Shown here: in pieces, positions 45,501-60,000 of the stretch | How positions within the stretch are numbered: the first letter of the stretch is position 1 | Layout: each line of letters begins with the position of its first letter | Source: Helopsaltes ochotensis | Lineage: Eukaryota; Chordata; Aves; Passeriformes; Locustellidae | Assembly (NCBI GenBank): GCA_013400155.1 | Contig: VXBM01001342.1 | Coordinates: 126,498-190,497, forward strand | Reading direction: 5' to 3' | DNA length: 64,000 nucleotides | Notes under the pieces: generated by a model | What the model was told of the DNA's origin: nothing | What the model saw: only the letters and a program-made list of their open reading frames with translations | The model's database searches: none | Made by a program: the position numbers and the translations under genes

Positions 45501-48500
45501 CGGACCTGCTGGTTCTGCTCTGCCTCATGGCCCAGGACACTCTCAGCCTTTTTTTTTGCCATGGCTCAGCAAAATGAAGCCTGAAAACTTCATTTTGCTA
45601 AGCCAGGGACATCACGGTAGAATTTGGGGGGGTTAGACTTGCAAACAGGCACAGCTAAAACTCACTCAAGTCAGGAACATAATTTACTCATTAGGGGCAA
45701 GCACCAAAAAGCAGAACTTGAGTTTGCACGTTCTACAGGAAATGATCCTTCCCTAATTATAGAACATGTTCTTACACACATCCCCCCCCCAGTGACTCCA
45801 GAACGTGTTCACAATCCTAACCAGGTGGATTTTAGAATCTGTCAGGTCGAGATAACCTGCACCTGCCTCTTCCCCCAGCTGAGGCTGCGCTCGGGGCTGC
45901 CCTGGCGCACTCACCACTCGGCAAAGATCTGGGAGAACTCCAGGGAGCTGTTGGCAACAGGTGAGATGAAATAAAAGGGGATGTTGGAGAGTCCTGCAGA
46001 GTCGATGTACTGGTAGAGGCACTCCAGCAGGTCGTAGATCACTCCAGAGGGGTAACAGGGAACCAGGACGTTGCCTCCATTCCGGACAGTCATCGCTAAG
46101 GGAGAGACGACGAGAGAAACCAATTCACTGGGGTCGTATTGAAACTTGCAATAAATCCCTTTCATCCAATTATTATACAAAAGGCAGCTTTTGCATGAAT
46201 TAGCACAACACATTATGCACCTGAGTTGGGGAGAAAACCTCTGATTGTTAAATATATTAATTTCCTGCCTTCTCCAGGCTCAGTGGAGAGATTCTACTCC
46301 TTTAGCTGGGGGCACAGGACAGCCTGAGCACATGGAAAACTCCTGACGGGAGAGGGCAGCCGTGCACTGGCACAGGAGGATAAAGGAGTGACAAAAATCA
46401 CCTCACCATCAAAATAAACCCTGCTCCTCTCAGCCAGAGGGGAAGGACAACAGCTCCCAGATCTCAGCCAAAAGCACTGCACATGGTGAGCTGTTCAGTG
46501 CTTGGATTTCAGATGAAAAGCCAAAGGTGTGGTTATTTCAAACAGCCCTCAGAGCCAGAAATGGGTGATGGAATGTTTTGTCCTTTTTAAAAACTCTAAA
46601 TATTTCTGTCCTTTCTGTATAAGAGGAACACATTTCAAACTTGCAGACAGCATGGGACTAGATAAAAATGAGGAGAAGAAAAAGGAAATATAGGTTTACT
46701 CTGTAATTGAGACAGATCTGAGCACAACAGCAAAAGCAAGCAGAGCAAACATCGTGTTCTTTTGGCAGAATGAATTACAAAAACACTGCACCTTCTGGGA
46801 AAGGAGAAATACTTTGTTCAGTTCAGTGAGCAATTTCACCTGTGGTCGTGGGGTAAAACCATCCACTGCTGTTAACTGCAGTGCAGCAGCAGTTACATCA
46901 TGCACCAAGCATTCCACAAAAAGCTTTGGAAGAGCCTGAAAATATAGAAATATTGCTTTCCCCTCCCCAGATATCTCCCTTGACTTCAGTTTCTTGCTGA
47001 GCTTTGTTGGGGTATGGATTTAGCCCTTCAAGGGTGTTTTTGTCCTTGAAGGGGCCAGTTTTTCCTCAAAGAAGATTTTTCTGGCTGAATGTTTAAGTTT
47101 CATGGAGTTCAGGGAGATGCACAGCCTAGGAGGATTTTTCACAGTCATTTGTGGTTGTTTTACTCCTTGTAGCAGTCAGTGCCTCTGACACGGTGCTATC
47201 AACAAGTGCTGATCAAAGCCCCCTTGTTTATCACTTAAAATACAACTGCAGGGTAGTGGATTTATTTCTCCAGGCCATATACAAACTATACCATCCAAAT
47301 ATTTGTGGAGATGAGCAGCAATAGATCACATTTGTCCAGAACTCGAGATGTTCCCAAACATCCCAGCAATGTGTGACATTATCCCCCTCACATGGGCAAA
47401 TCTAAACTATCCCAGCTGTAAACAGGATGGGAAGAGAGCAATGAGGAGGTTAAGAACAACATTTTCGAAGCCATCTGGAGGTGGAAGTTGAGGCTCTGGC
47501 TTCAGACCTGAATTTACACTGAGACATCACACACCCAAAAATTCTGCAGAGGAAAGGGAAGTACCTACACCCACTGCAGCAGGAATGGTGCACAGGCCAG
47601 GGATGGGATGCAGAATAGAGGTTAAAGAACGTGTCAGGCCACAAATAACATGAGTTCCATTCCTTTGTGGTGCTTTGACCCTGGCTGGAGGCTGGGTGCC
47701 CACCAAAGCTGCTCTATCACTCAGCTGGGCAGGGGAGAAAATGTAACAAAAAGCTTGTGGGGAGTGTTAAAACCAGGGAGAGATCAATGACTAATCATCA
47801 TCATGGACAAAATGGACTTGACTTGTGGAAATCAGTTGAATTTATTCCACCTCTCTCCACAGGCTACAGGCCTGGCCAGGACCCTGCTCCTGGGTGGGTT
47901 TCCCATGGGGTCACAGCCTCCCTCAGGCATCCCCCTGCTCCAGTGTGGGGTCTCCAGGGGCTGCAGGTGGATTTCTGCACCCCCCTAGGTCCCCATGGGC
48001 TGCAGGGACACCTCTGCTTCTCCCTGGGCTGGGTGCCTGGAGCAGCTCCTGCCTCTTCTTCCTCACTGCCCTGGGGATCTGCAGGGCTGTTCCTCACTCT
48101 CCTCTTCCCTGGCTGCAATTGTTCCTGCACTGTAACTTCTTTTTCCCTCTTCACTCTGTTATCCCAGGACTGCTGCCACCTCTGATGGCCTTGGCCTTGG
48201 CCAGCAGTGGGTCCATCTTGGAGCCAGCTGGGAGGAGGGAAACTTCTGGAAACCCCTCACAGAAGCCACCTCTGTAGCCCCACACTACCGAAACCTGGCC
48301 ATGCCAAACCCAATGCAGCCTGAATTCCCAGCTCTCCCTTCCCCACAGCCACTGGTTTCCTGGCAACCTCAAGCCTTCTCTGAAAACAAGCACAAGTTCA
48401 AGATTTCTGGGACCACAGAGGGTGAAGTCTTGGAGGAGATGTCAGCTTGAGTTTGTGTGCCCAGCACAACTGCAGAGCTGGTGAGCAATAATGGACACAA

Positions 48501-50828
48501 AATCCCAATCCAGGGAGTGGAGAATGATTCCAGCAGATGCCCACCAGGCATCCACAAAGGTATAAAGAATCACCTCCCAGCTTCTGCAAAACAGGGGTGG
48601 AAACCTTTCCAAGAATATTGCTTTCCACACAAGCAGCAGGTCCAGTCTGACTCTGCAGCCCTACAACAACTTTTCCGAGTTGTCAGTAAGAGGACACATC
48701 TATCTGAAAGTTGTTTAAAGCCCAATTTCTCTTGGTGACTGATGGATGCTCTCCTGATAAAAGTTGTATAATAATCTTGGCATTTCAAATTTAGTCCCCT
48801 TCAGCAGCTCCATAAGAACTTGTTCAATTTACAACTCACAAAGAGATCCTTGCTTTCCCAACAGCTGCTGCCACAAGGTCGAGTTGGCACCTAAAAAGCA
48901 AACTGTGCTCTTTTGTGCTCTCCATAAACACACACAGCCTCACACTCACACAAAATATCACCAACTCTCCCCACAGACAGGCTGGCAGCTTTGCTGCCGG
49001 TGCCCAAGGCACGTGGAAATAAAACTGCTCTCCTTGAGCTGCAGAGTGCTGGTGCTGCAGTGCTGAGCAGGGAAAAAAGGGGCTTGGGGTAAACTGAGAG
49101 GAAGCTGGAGGCAGGACAGAGTGTGGGGTGGAAATCCTGCGTGCTTTGGGAATCCTGGGAATCAGGGCTGCAGCTGCACGGGCTGGGATGAAAACCGAGA
49201 TCGAGGTGGAATTTTCTCACTTCCCTTTCTGTGCTTCACATCCCTCCTTCACAGGCATGTTGGTACCTCCTCATGCACACTTTTGGTGAATTTTTCTCTG
49301 CTTTAGAGTTTATACCTTGAGTATTCGGAGCTGCTTGTGCACTCCCTTGAACATTTGGGAAGTGAGAAAACACAGATGAAAACTACTGTAACCCACTGCT
49401 TTTGGATGTATTTACATATTTGACAGAAAACTGATTCTCTGTTTTCTTGATGTTGGGTAGATTAATATAGGTGGTGTCATGGAAAAGACAGCCCTAAACT
49501 GCATTAATATAGAATTATTTAATTGCTTCAGATTGCTGGTTTTTGGCAAGTACCACTCAAATTCCAGATTCTTACAATGGCATTATTTTAAGCATGTATC
49601 TTCCTTTGGTCTTTAAAGATTTTCTCATTTCTCTGAGTTTGTCTCGTTCAAGACAGAAACTGGCTGGAGGACCTGCAAAAGCCCTGAAAATAGTTCAGAA
49701 TGTTTCTGTAAACCAGAACAAGTTGTGCAGACAAACAGCCACCTGTGCTGACACGTGTAACACGTTTATTTACACACAGCCAACTTTTGGATTCTGCTTT
49801 GGCCCAACTGGAGCTCGAAGACTTTAATTTGTAAATGCATTTTAATTACCAGTCTCACTCTTGTGTTACTCAGTGTGACGGGAGGGGATTGTGCCACCTG
49901 TGTCTGTCAGGGGGACAGTGACCCCCCCATGAAGGTCCAGAGAAGGGCAGCACATTTGGATTGACCAAAACAACGTCATCAGAGCTGATCTGTGGCAGCT
50001 CACAGAGTAATAAAATTCAGGGTTTAAAAACAATGAAAACACAGGCGAAATACACACACACACACACATGTAAAACCACACATTTAGGAAAGGAAGTCAC
50101 AGGTGTTAACACAGCTTCAAGGGGAGGTTGAACAAAACCACTGGACATCCTTAACTACAGAATCACATCTAATTCAGGAAATTCCTGAAATAAAAATACT
50201 TAAAGATGGTGAGAGGAAAGTATCCCAGAATCTCACCCTGCTCTCCTATTCTTCTTCAGGCATCTGCACACAGTCCCTGTTGGAGCCAGGATGTTGGCAG
50301 AGAGGATCTTTAGTAAAACCTGTTATTATCATTCTTACAAAATGCCAAAACGTGCTCTATTAACAGATATTTAGGATCATTGAGTGGGTTGGAAGGGACC
50401 TTAGGGATCATCCAGTTTCAACCCCCTGCCATGGGCAGGGTTCCATTCCACCAGACCAGGAATTTAGTCTGATTTAGTTTTGTCATGTCTTTTGGTAACC
50501 TTTGTCACCATCCTCCTATCATGAGCTTTTTAGTTTTATTGATAAAAAGGAGTGAATTTAAAATAAAGGGAAGGTCCCTGAAAAAAGAACAGGCAACATA
50601 GAGCAGGACAGAGATGGAAAGGTGGTTTGTTGAAAGAAGGGTGAGAGCACAGAGGAACTGAGCAAGGGGAAGAGGAGAAAAGGAGAGAACAGCACTGGAT
50701 GTGACATTCCAAACAGGCTGGAAAATGCTGCCATTCACACTGATCTCACAGCTTTGCAATTATCAGCTTTTCCAGCTGTGAAAGCGTCTGATTAGGTTTT
50801 ATATTTCTGGGGGTCTAAAAATATATCT

Positions 50829-50902
<74 letters not shown>

Positions 50903-51011
50903 TTTTTTATTGTTTTTTTTTTTTTTTTTTTTTTTTTTTTTGTTTTTTATTGTTTAAAAAAAATATTTATTTTTATTTAAAAAAAAAATAAAAAAAATTT
51001 TTTTTAAAAAA

Positions 51012-51048
<37 letters not shown>

Positions 51049-54000
51049 AGAGTTTGTGCTGTTTGCTTTCGATATATTTAAAAGTCAGGTGTAAGAAGGG
51101 AAGCAGATGTGCTTGTTTTCAAAACTGAAAGTCATAAAAAAGCCCGCAAAGATTTTACTCTGGCTGACACGCAGGAAGGAAACAGTAATATTTCAGCTGG
51201 GAACAATATCCACGTAGCCTGTTGGCAGCCAAGTGACATACTTAGCAAACCAGAAGCAGCAGATGATGAAACCTCATCATACCTGTTCCATTCCAAAACA
51301 TTTCAGGTACGACTTGTGTCTCTCCAAGCACTTACTGTATTAATGACATCAGGAGCACATCGTAAAATCTAAACAGGTAGTTTTATGCCAGGAGCTATAG
51401 CCGGACAACTTAATTCAATTCCAGGAATCTCAGAATTATTTCCCACCCGAAGCCATGAATAAGATGATAAAACAGGCAAGAGATTTCTCTCGGTGACCTA
51501 CCCAGGTTGCTGCAGAACTCTCCCACCATTCCATCGGGGTTGGCAGTGGGGATCTGGGTCAGCCCCGTCAGGATGAGAACGTCGCTGTTTTTAAGAGAAG
51601 CCTGGTCCATGGGCTGGAACAGAGCACGGGGAAATAAAATCAGGAATGGGAGTGTTTTCTCCAGGCAGGACATAACAGATCCAGTCACCGAACATTTTAC
51701 ACTTCACACTCCTCCATCTGTGGAAACCCAACTTGTTTTATGCTGGTATTTTATTAAAGCAGAATGAAAATGCAAACCCATTTCTCTGCGTTAGCAAACA
51801 GAAAGCAGACATTCAGAAATTAGAAATTAGTGTGACACTAAATACATATTCTTGATACTGAAAATGTAGCACGATCCAATCTTGATAAGGTAAAATCCAA
51901 TTCCCGCTCTGCAGATGGTGAAAAGGTAACTTGGAGCCTCACTGGGTTGGGATGCCCTTCCCACAGCTACTGATTAGGCAAAAATGTGGTATTTTATGGT
52001 TATTTACTCTCAATAAACAACTCTCTGCAGCCTCACAAATTAGGAAAGATTTCTGCCAGAAGAGACAGATGAAGAGATTTCCTCTGCTGAACCTCCAAGA
52101 CCACTGTAAGGTCAATTAATCCTGCTCACACCTCAACAGAGCCATTTTGAGGCAGTTGAGAAGGACCCTGCTCTGTTAAACATGCAGGGGAATTTCATAT
52201 CAACTCTGACAGGAGTTTAAACTGTGCACCCCCTTGTAGGATCAGACCCGACACGTGAGATTTATCACCATCTTTGACTCTCTCCAATGTGTCCATGAAA
52301 ATGAAATGCCAATAATGCAATAAAAAATAATCTGGAATCTGCCTGTGATAATGTACATAATGATTATGGCATATTAGATCCACATAATTTCACATGCCAC
52401 TGCACTGAGAGGGCCTGCATTGATTTTTGTGGGTTAATGTAAAGAATATGTCTTAAAAGGCTTTTAGTGACATGTCTGAACCTGTGCTGTCAACTCCAGT
52501 TCTCCATTTCAGTGGCACCAGTGTCAATTCCAGCAAAATTTCAATAGAAACTATCTGCCCTAAGAACAGGGAACAGTTAATGGTGCCAGGCCTAAATCCC
52601 AATTCACTGGAAAAGCAGCTCTGGATATGTTCAAAATATATCCTTTTTTAAAACAAAATGCAGTGACTGTTTTCACACCCTGCTAAAAAAAAAAAAAAAA
52701 GGGAATTTCACGATGAACTTCTCGTCATGATCCTATGGAGAACCAGGACAGACAAACAACTTTTTACTCCCTGAGGAAGAAATGATATGTTGCTCACAAT
52801 TCTGACTCTGTGCCACTCGAGATATTGTTATCACTACATATTGTCTGTCAAACATCAAAGAGATGATGAAGAGCTGACTGGAAGCTCCCAAACCCCACAT
52901 CCAGAAACACCAGATTGCAGCAGCCTGTGCTGGTGCTCACAGGGATTAACCCCAGGATGAAAACTATCCATTGTCTTCAAAAAGCATCTGGGAGCAAATG
53001 CAAGACAACGATGATATGGGGTTACATCTGTGATGTGGCAAATAACGAGGAAAGTACAAACTGAACGTGATTTTAATTATCTGTTAAACTCTTCCTTCTA
53101 AAGATGTGCCCATGAGTAGTTCACTCAGACCATTCCCTGCCACTGGGACTTAATTTCCTTAAAAACAGAGATTTTACCAGAAGCTTCCAGAGAAACGTTC
53201 ACCTTTGGGAAATGATGAAGCCTGACCAGTGTGACCTGATAAACTGAATCACATTTCATGTCAGTGAGGAGAAAACATTCCCAGTTACCAAATTACTTTG
53301 TGCAGGGGCAAAGGTTCTCCTGACAGAAATATTCCGTTCACACATTGTCCAATACTGCTGCTCCTTCTCTAGGAGGGGATGAGAGCACAGCCCAGGATGG
53401 AATGAGGCTGATGAGAAACAGGGATTTAGAGGCTCTGATACATTCTGTGCACCTAAGGATGGCCCTACTATTAAGGAGCATTTACCTACTGTAGTTTCTC
53501 AGCTGAGAACGAGCTTTTAAGTGGGGGATGCTCAGAAGAAAAGCTCTCCAGCAGACACCCACCTTGGGGGAAATCACTTACTGATCAAAAAACCTGACAC
53601 ATCTTCTAAATTATTTTTAAATACCTCCTGCAATAATGCTTTTAACTATTTTGACAACTTCTGAAGCGCACGGCACTGCAAACTTCAAGCCTTTCTTTGC
53701 ACTAAGAATTTATGGATCTAGAGAGAATTAATTTACTGGAAATTACATCTACAGCACTATAAAGACTTTGCCCTTAGCAGAGCAGGGTGGAAAAGTTGGC
53801 AGCCACGAAGCTATCATTCCTCCTAAGGAAGGATGTTTCAGAAGTGATATAAAGCAGTCTGTGAACTGTCTGGGAAGATTCTTCAGTCAAATATGGATTT
53901 TTTTAAAAAGTCACTAATGCTCTTTCATTTAACTCTGTTGAAAATTTCCTCTTTGGAGTGAAAGACAATTCCATAGTTTTAAGTGAACATCAAATCACCA

Positions 54001-57000
54001 ATAATAAAGAATTTTAGTTATCTTTCCTTCATAACTATTGAAACCTGTCATTTGTCAGGGTGTGTTTTCTCAACACCCACGCACTGATAATGCAGTTACC
54101 TTGGTACGGCCTCTAACCTAAACCTGATCCCAGCTGGAATAACCCCTCTTTTTGAGCAAAAGTTCCCCCTAAAGACTTAAGAAAAAGTCAGGGGCTGTAC
54201 CTGAGGGTGTGTTGTAAGCAGAGAAGATCCTGAAACGTAAGAAACCTTTTCATAGTGCGACTGGATAATCCAGTTGGAACTCCCAAGAGCGTAGCCCGAG
54301 CTCAGAGGGGTGACCTGCACAGCACCAAACAGCTCCTGCAACACACACAGCGAGAGACATTAACTTGAGAGAGCCCCAAAAGAAGGCAGGACAGGTCATT
54401 TTATCATCAGTGACAGGAATTTCAAAAGCAGTTCTGCTGCTCGAAGCCTTTGTGAAGCTGCTCTGCTGAGAATTACATCTGCTGGTTTTACCCACCCACG
54501 TCTAGCAGGACACAGGCTCTGAGAAAAGCTTTTCCTGAGGCAGGGCCTCCATGAAGTCTCTCTTCCATGTGAATTTTATGGCATCTGAGTTCACACTGAA
54601 CAATACCTCAAAATGAAGGAATCAACCAGGGTCTTGATCCTCTGCCTGCCTCTGCTCTATTGAAGTTTGGGGAAGCTTTGCATCTTTGAAGATTCTCCTT
54701 TCTCTATTCTGCTTTAGTCAAATTAAATTGGTATTGGCCAGCAGGAGAGAAGGAAGGACAAGTACTTCTATATGGGTATAAAACTCTGCTTTGGGTTGCA
54801 AATTTTACTGTGGAAAACAGACTTAACCTCAAACTCACTTGCTTTCTAACTTTATTTCTTTTTAAATGCTACCTGCTGGTGATTTAGCAACAACACTCTG
54901 CAAACTCAATCCTCATTTTAGGTTCAGTGGAAGCAACCTGACAGTTGCCTCCTTTCCAGGTGTCATTAGGAATTGCATTCCTTCATCTGTACCCAGGAAT
55001 GTGGAATACTTGTTTGGAGAGAGGAAAATAAACCTTCATGTACAGACCTCCCTAATGTGATCCACCTTCTGGTTACTGAATAATAGAACAAGCATCTGAT
55101 TCATGCAATGCTAATGATTTTTCTCTTATTTCAATAGATATTTGGATGCCTTGAAAAACAAGGCAGGGGGCTGTCATTCCTCAGAGTGTGTAAGCCAAGG
55201 CTCTAAAGTTTGATTATTTGAAAAGTTAGCTTTGGGAAGAGAAAAAATATGGGTTTTTTTTTCCCCCAGTAACTATGAAAGAATGATTGGCTCAGATGCA
55301 CAGATCTATAATTAGGGGAGATGCATCCACACTGTGAGGACAGTCAAAAATGAACTGTAATCATCCATAGCTAATGAGGAATCACAACTTACTTTAACCC
55401 GTATTTTTATTTTTTATGGCCTCTGAGCAGCAAAACCAGGTACTACGGCCCAAGCAAGAGCAGGGATCATGGCCCACGTGCTGCCTACAATCCTTATGGG
55501 ACCTGCAGACTATGGAATTGTTGGTTCAGTTCATCCTGGAAACTCCACTGGATTCTAGTCAACAGCATTACAGACAATAACTGTTAGCCAGAAGCCCTGG
55601 GAAAGGAGATTCTGAAGTTCCCATTGAACCATTAGGTTTTGTTTACAATCCCTAATTTACAGTATGAAACAAAGTGGAGGCGAAAGCACTCAAAAGATTC
55701 CCAGAAGTGAGATAGGGGAGCTGGGAAGGGGATGTGGCTTACAGACAGAGAGGATACATCCACTCCCTGCATCCTCCCAGCTCTCAGTGGGCCAGCCATC
55801 AGCTCCAAATTTGAGGGCACGCCGCCTTAAAATTGGCTTCCCCAAGGAAAAGGAGAAACAAATGGATATTCCCTGATTTCACCAAACAGGAGCCCTTCCT
55901 GGGAGGCTGACAGGGGCAATCTGTGTAATCCTGCCTTGCTTGCCTAGGCCAGGGTAACTAGATCCAGCACGGGATCTAGAGGGGAAAAAGCTGGGGAAGA
56001 GTTGTTGGTGTTGCTGTCCAGGTACTCACGATTTTTTGGGAATAGCCCACCAGCTGGATCTTGCTGAGGGCTGCGTTCACCTCGGGCATGGTGTAGCACT
56101 TCCTCCACATGGACACCTCCACCGCGTCCTTCAGCGGGGCCGGCAGCAACCTGCGAACACCAGCGGGAGGTTCTGGGGGGGTTCAGGATGACAGCTACTG
56201 CTGGGCCAGCTTCTACAACCATTTACATTCTCCAGATCTTTTGATTTTACACTTTTAAATTTTTATTTTCAGCGTGCTCGGTGCTTCAAAGTGAGGAGCC
56301 AAGACTTGCTGCCTGCTGAGGAGCAGAGCCACGCTTCCCAATCTGCCTCACCCTGAAGGATTGCTTCTCCTCCAGCTCTCTTTGTTGCTGGTCTGTCCAA
56401 CCCTTGCATCAAAGAAATACCCGTGATCAAGGTGTTATCACAACTCTTGGGGTATTTTCATCACTGATGAAAGTTGCTGCCTGATCTGTCAACATGAAAT
56501 GCACCTCCAGCACTGGGATCTTGTATCCGTGACTATTTTTCATATCATAAAAATCTAAATAATACCCTAATAATGTGAAACAATCTGGTGATCGAAGTGC
56601 AGTTACCAGACCACGGGCAGGGATGGCTCAGCCCTGATTTCTGCCACTGGTCTCTTCCCAAGAGCACGTGTCCCTGCAGCTCAGCCTCCCTGCCTTCAAT
56701 CCCACTTCCCTTCCGAGTGCCCTGGCAGGGATACACGAGCTGACGCTGCAGAGCTCTTTGAAATCCCCTCCACGGAAGTATTTAAGATGTTTTACACCAA
56801 AGTGAGATCCATCCATTCTGCTCCTCACAGACGTTGCAAGTCAGCTGGCCGGCGTTGTCAAGGGACGAAGTGAACTATAATGTCACAGGCTGGAAGAGGG
56901 ATGGCTAACTTCTGGGAAATAAATCTTCCTTAGCAACATGAACTGAGGCAGGAAGCAGCACAGCTGCCAAATGCGTAAAAAGAATAGGGTTTTTTATTTT

Positions 57001-60000
57001 TTGTATATTAAACCGATGCTAAATCAAAGGCTAATTCAAACCAATTTCCAAAGATTTATGGAAATTGGTCAAGTTTCTTTGATCAATTTGTTTAAAGGAA
57101 TTTAATTTATTGTTATATCTACTAGGTCAGTGAACTCCTCCATAATTTAAGATACTGAAGAAAGGATTAAGGGCAGCTCTTGCCAAGACCACAGCACATG
57201 TCCAGAACGATAACTGCAATTCCAGCACACGCTGGCTGAAAGCACCCAGTGCTTCAGGAAACAAACAAAGCCTTCAAGGTCTTTTTTGGGAAGTCGTAAG
57301 CAACAAAAGGCCACACAACTGTGGAGAGTTGTCCACTACTGCACTGAAGCAAATTGCCTGTAAAAGCCTTTAACCTACCATAAGAAGCATTTAGTGTTGG
57401 ATGCTTTCAGGAGCTTCTCTTCTGGGAAGAGGAAAATGTTTCTCCAGGTAATGGAGAAAGTGGGGAATTGTCCTTGGTGACTGAAGGAAGTTTCTCTTAG
57501 CCTTGACTGTGGCTACACTGAAAATACCCTGATCCCTGGCAGAGACCAGTGGCACCAGTCTGAGTGACAACGAGGTGCTGGTCCCTCAGATGTGCCCCTG
57601 TCAGCACAGTCAGTCTCACTTCTAAAATCCCTACAGAGTTACCAGAGGGTATCTGGTGGTCTGGAGTAAATCTACTGCCACATCCTGTTAAGGATCACCT
57701 CACAACAACCAGACCTATGAGGGCAGCCACAAAAAGGGGAAGTACCACACACTTGAGGATATGAAATTCACGCTTAAAAAACTCAGGGATTTGTATTCTT
57801 CCCTGGGATCTGCACAGAGACAGTCCCTCCTGGTCAATGCAAAGGGTGACATTTAACATAGGACATAAAATCTCGGAATTGTTTGAAGGGAGAGGAGGAT
57901 GGCAGCACCAAACTACATCAGAGCACCGCCTCTCTCGTGCCCTGCTCAGCCTGAGGAAGCAGCCTGCTTCAAATACTTTAATAAAAGATATAGGAAACCA
58001 TCAAACAAGAAGTCAACGAAGTGCCTTTCATAAGGCAAACTTCCTCTTTAGCCCCGGAATCCCAATCAGTGTGAAAGATATCCTGGCTGACATCTCCAGA
58101 GCTTCCACGAGACTGCTCACTTGAAATAAAACCCAGTGGCAATAAAACTGGCTGAGCCATTAGTTCAGACTGGATCTGATAATGGAAAAATGTAAACCAC
58201 TGTAATGAACTTATTATATTTTATACAGTGTTTGCATTTAAAATGCTCCGGTGCTTTATCTAATGAAGATGATAATACTTTGTGTTTTATACTAACTGTT
58301 TGGAGTGGAACTAGCGGAACTGGAAAGCAGTAATGGGGATTGATCAGCCTGAAAAATTAAAGTTAGACTCAGAAGTAATAAGTATTCTGTTCTAGCAACA
58401 GCCAAGTAGGAAAAAAAAAAAAAAAACCAAACCAAAAACCTAATTCATCAAGATCACATTTTCTTAAGTAACGGATGTCAGTCCAAGGCTGCATGTGCCA
58501 TTAGCCAGGTGCTAATTTGGGGAGCAGTGGATGTTTTGCTCTAATAATCAGTTCCATTCACGCCTGCGTGACACTTGTCACCAGGCATCTCAAAACGCTT
58601 TGCAAACATTAATTAAAGTCCCCGCGTGCCCTCTGTGCTGATGGCAGCTCGGTTTTACAGATGCACAGGGAGGTGAAGGGGGAAACTCAGGGCACAGGTG
58701 GGGCAGAGGTGGAGGAGGAGTTCACATTTGTCCCCTTGTTCCAGCTCAAAGGCAACACTGGTTCATACCAGCAGAGTTTATTATGCACGAATTTATGTTA
58801 TTAAACAGCTGTTTAGTAGCTCCCACCTCCCTGCTACCCCTTTACAGCAGCTGCAGGATGGAACTATGAATTTTGGGGGACATCACCAGCAACAGGAAAG
58901 AGGAATATGTATTTTAAATATCACTTCAAGGTAAAAAAGGCTCCAGTTCTCTACAGCAGCTGAATCAGAACACAGATTTCCTCTCTGTGTTCTCCTCTGG
59001 AATAATCAGCAGCATGCAAAGTGCCAGGCAGCACTTTTCCTAAAATACGACCACCAGGGAAGTGACATTATATGAGCTGCAAGATATATGATTCTCCTTT
59101 AAACCATGCATACAAAACACGCCTGGTGTGACAGGAATAATGGCTCCAGTCCTCTCTCTCCACACACTGGGAGCTTCAGCAGTGGTTCTGGGCAGGCCAG
59201 GGGACCCCAAAATCTAAAAAAACCCCCCCACTATTCTGAAAATCTTGCTGAATTTTAGTGAATTCAGTTTTGCTTTACATCCAAGTTGACATCTGCTTGT
59301 TTTCTTTAGAAGAGTGAGAGTTACTACTCCTAAATTCAGCAGGGGAACACAGTCTGTAGCTAAAACCATGGTAATTTTGGATTTTTAATTTTTGCTTTGT
59401 GAGATTTGAAAATATCAAGACTACTCTTCTAATGTAAGAAATAATTCACTTTTAGGAAACTTCTAAATCAAGCCATCTTAAGAATTAGGAGTATAAAATG
59501 GGAGATCAATTAAAAATGCACAAAGCAGCTTTTAAAAATAACTTTTTAATCAACCAACCCTATCTTTAAAATGTGCTAAAAACAAAACTGTCTCCTCCAA
59601 GGAACATGCTGTGCACCTAAAATTGTTTTTATTCCCAAGGAAAGCATCGGCAGCAATTACTAAACTATACAGATAATTTTTAGATTTCATAGCCTTTCAA
59701 AACTTTGAGCATCTTGTTTTGTTGTGTAGTCTGAAAAAATGGACATGGTGCTTCCAAATAACCTTTTTTATTCAGATTTTAATTTGTTTTTAAGCTTTGG
59801 AAAGCCAAAAAGCCCCCCTCTGCTGTTCAGGTGTAAAAGAAGATGGGAAGAAAGGTAACACCAGTGACCTGCAACAGCTGTGTCTTGACTTTCTTGGTAT
59901 GTCAGCAAACATGAATGTAACTACCATTTAAATTTAAATTATTCCAATGCAGTATCATTAAATTTAAATAGCCTGTTTATTTCACCAACTTTTTATGATG

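Larger units (their letters stand above)
46598..51501. other. INTS9 intron (5' portion) with an LTR-like repeat, a CR1 remnant and a poly-T tract
   Basis: Contains a probable interspersed repeat at about 47860-48330, a CA microsatellite at 50052-50069, a short CR1 remnant at 50371-50461 and the poly-T/A tract at 50833-51044. Nothing else was recognised. Confidence 0.7.

Noticed and set aside
44018..45974. Pairs of identical small ORFs (74, 116, 89 and 100 codons) suggesting a duplicated gene
   Set aside because: They are shadows of the duplicated INTS9 exon and its intron; only the 181-bp exon is coding.
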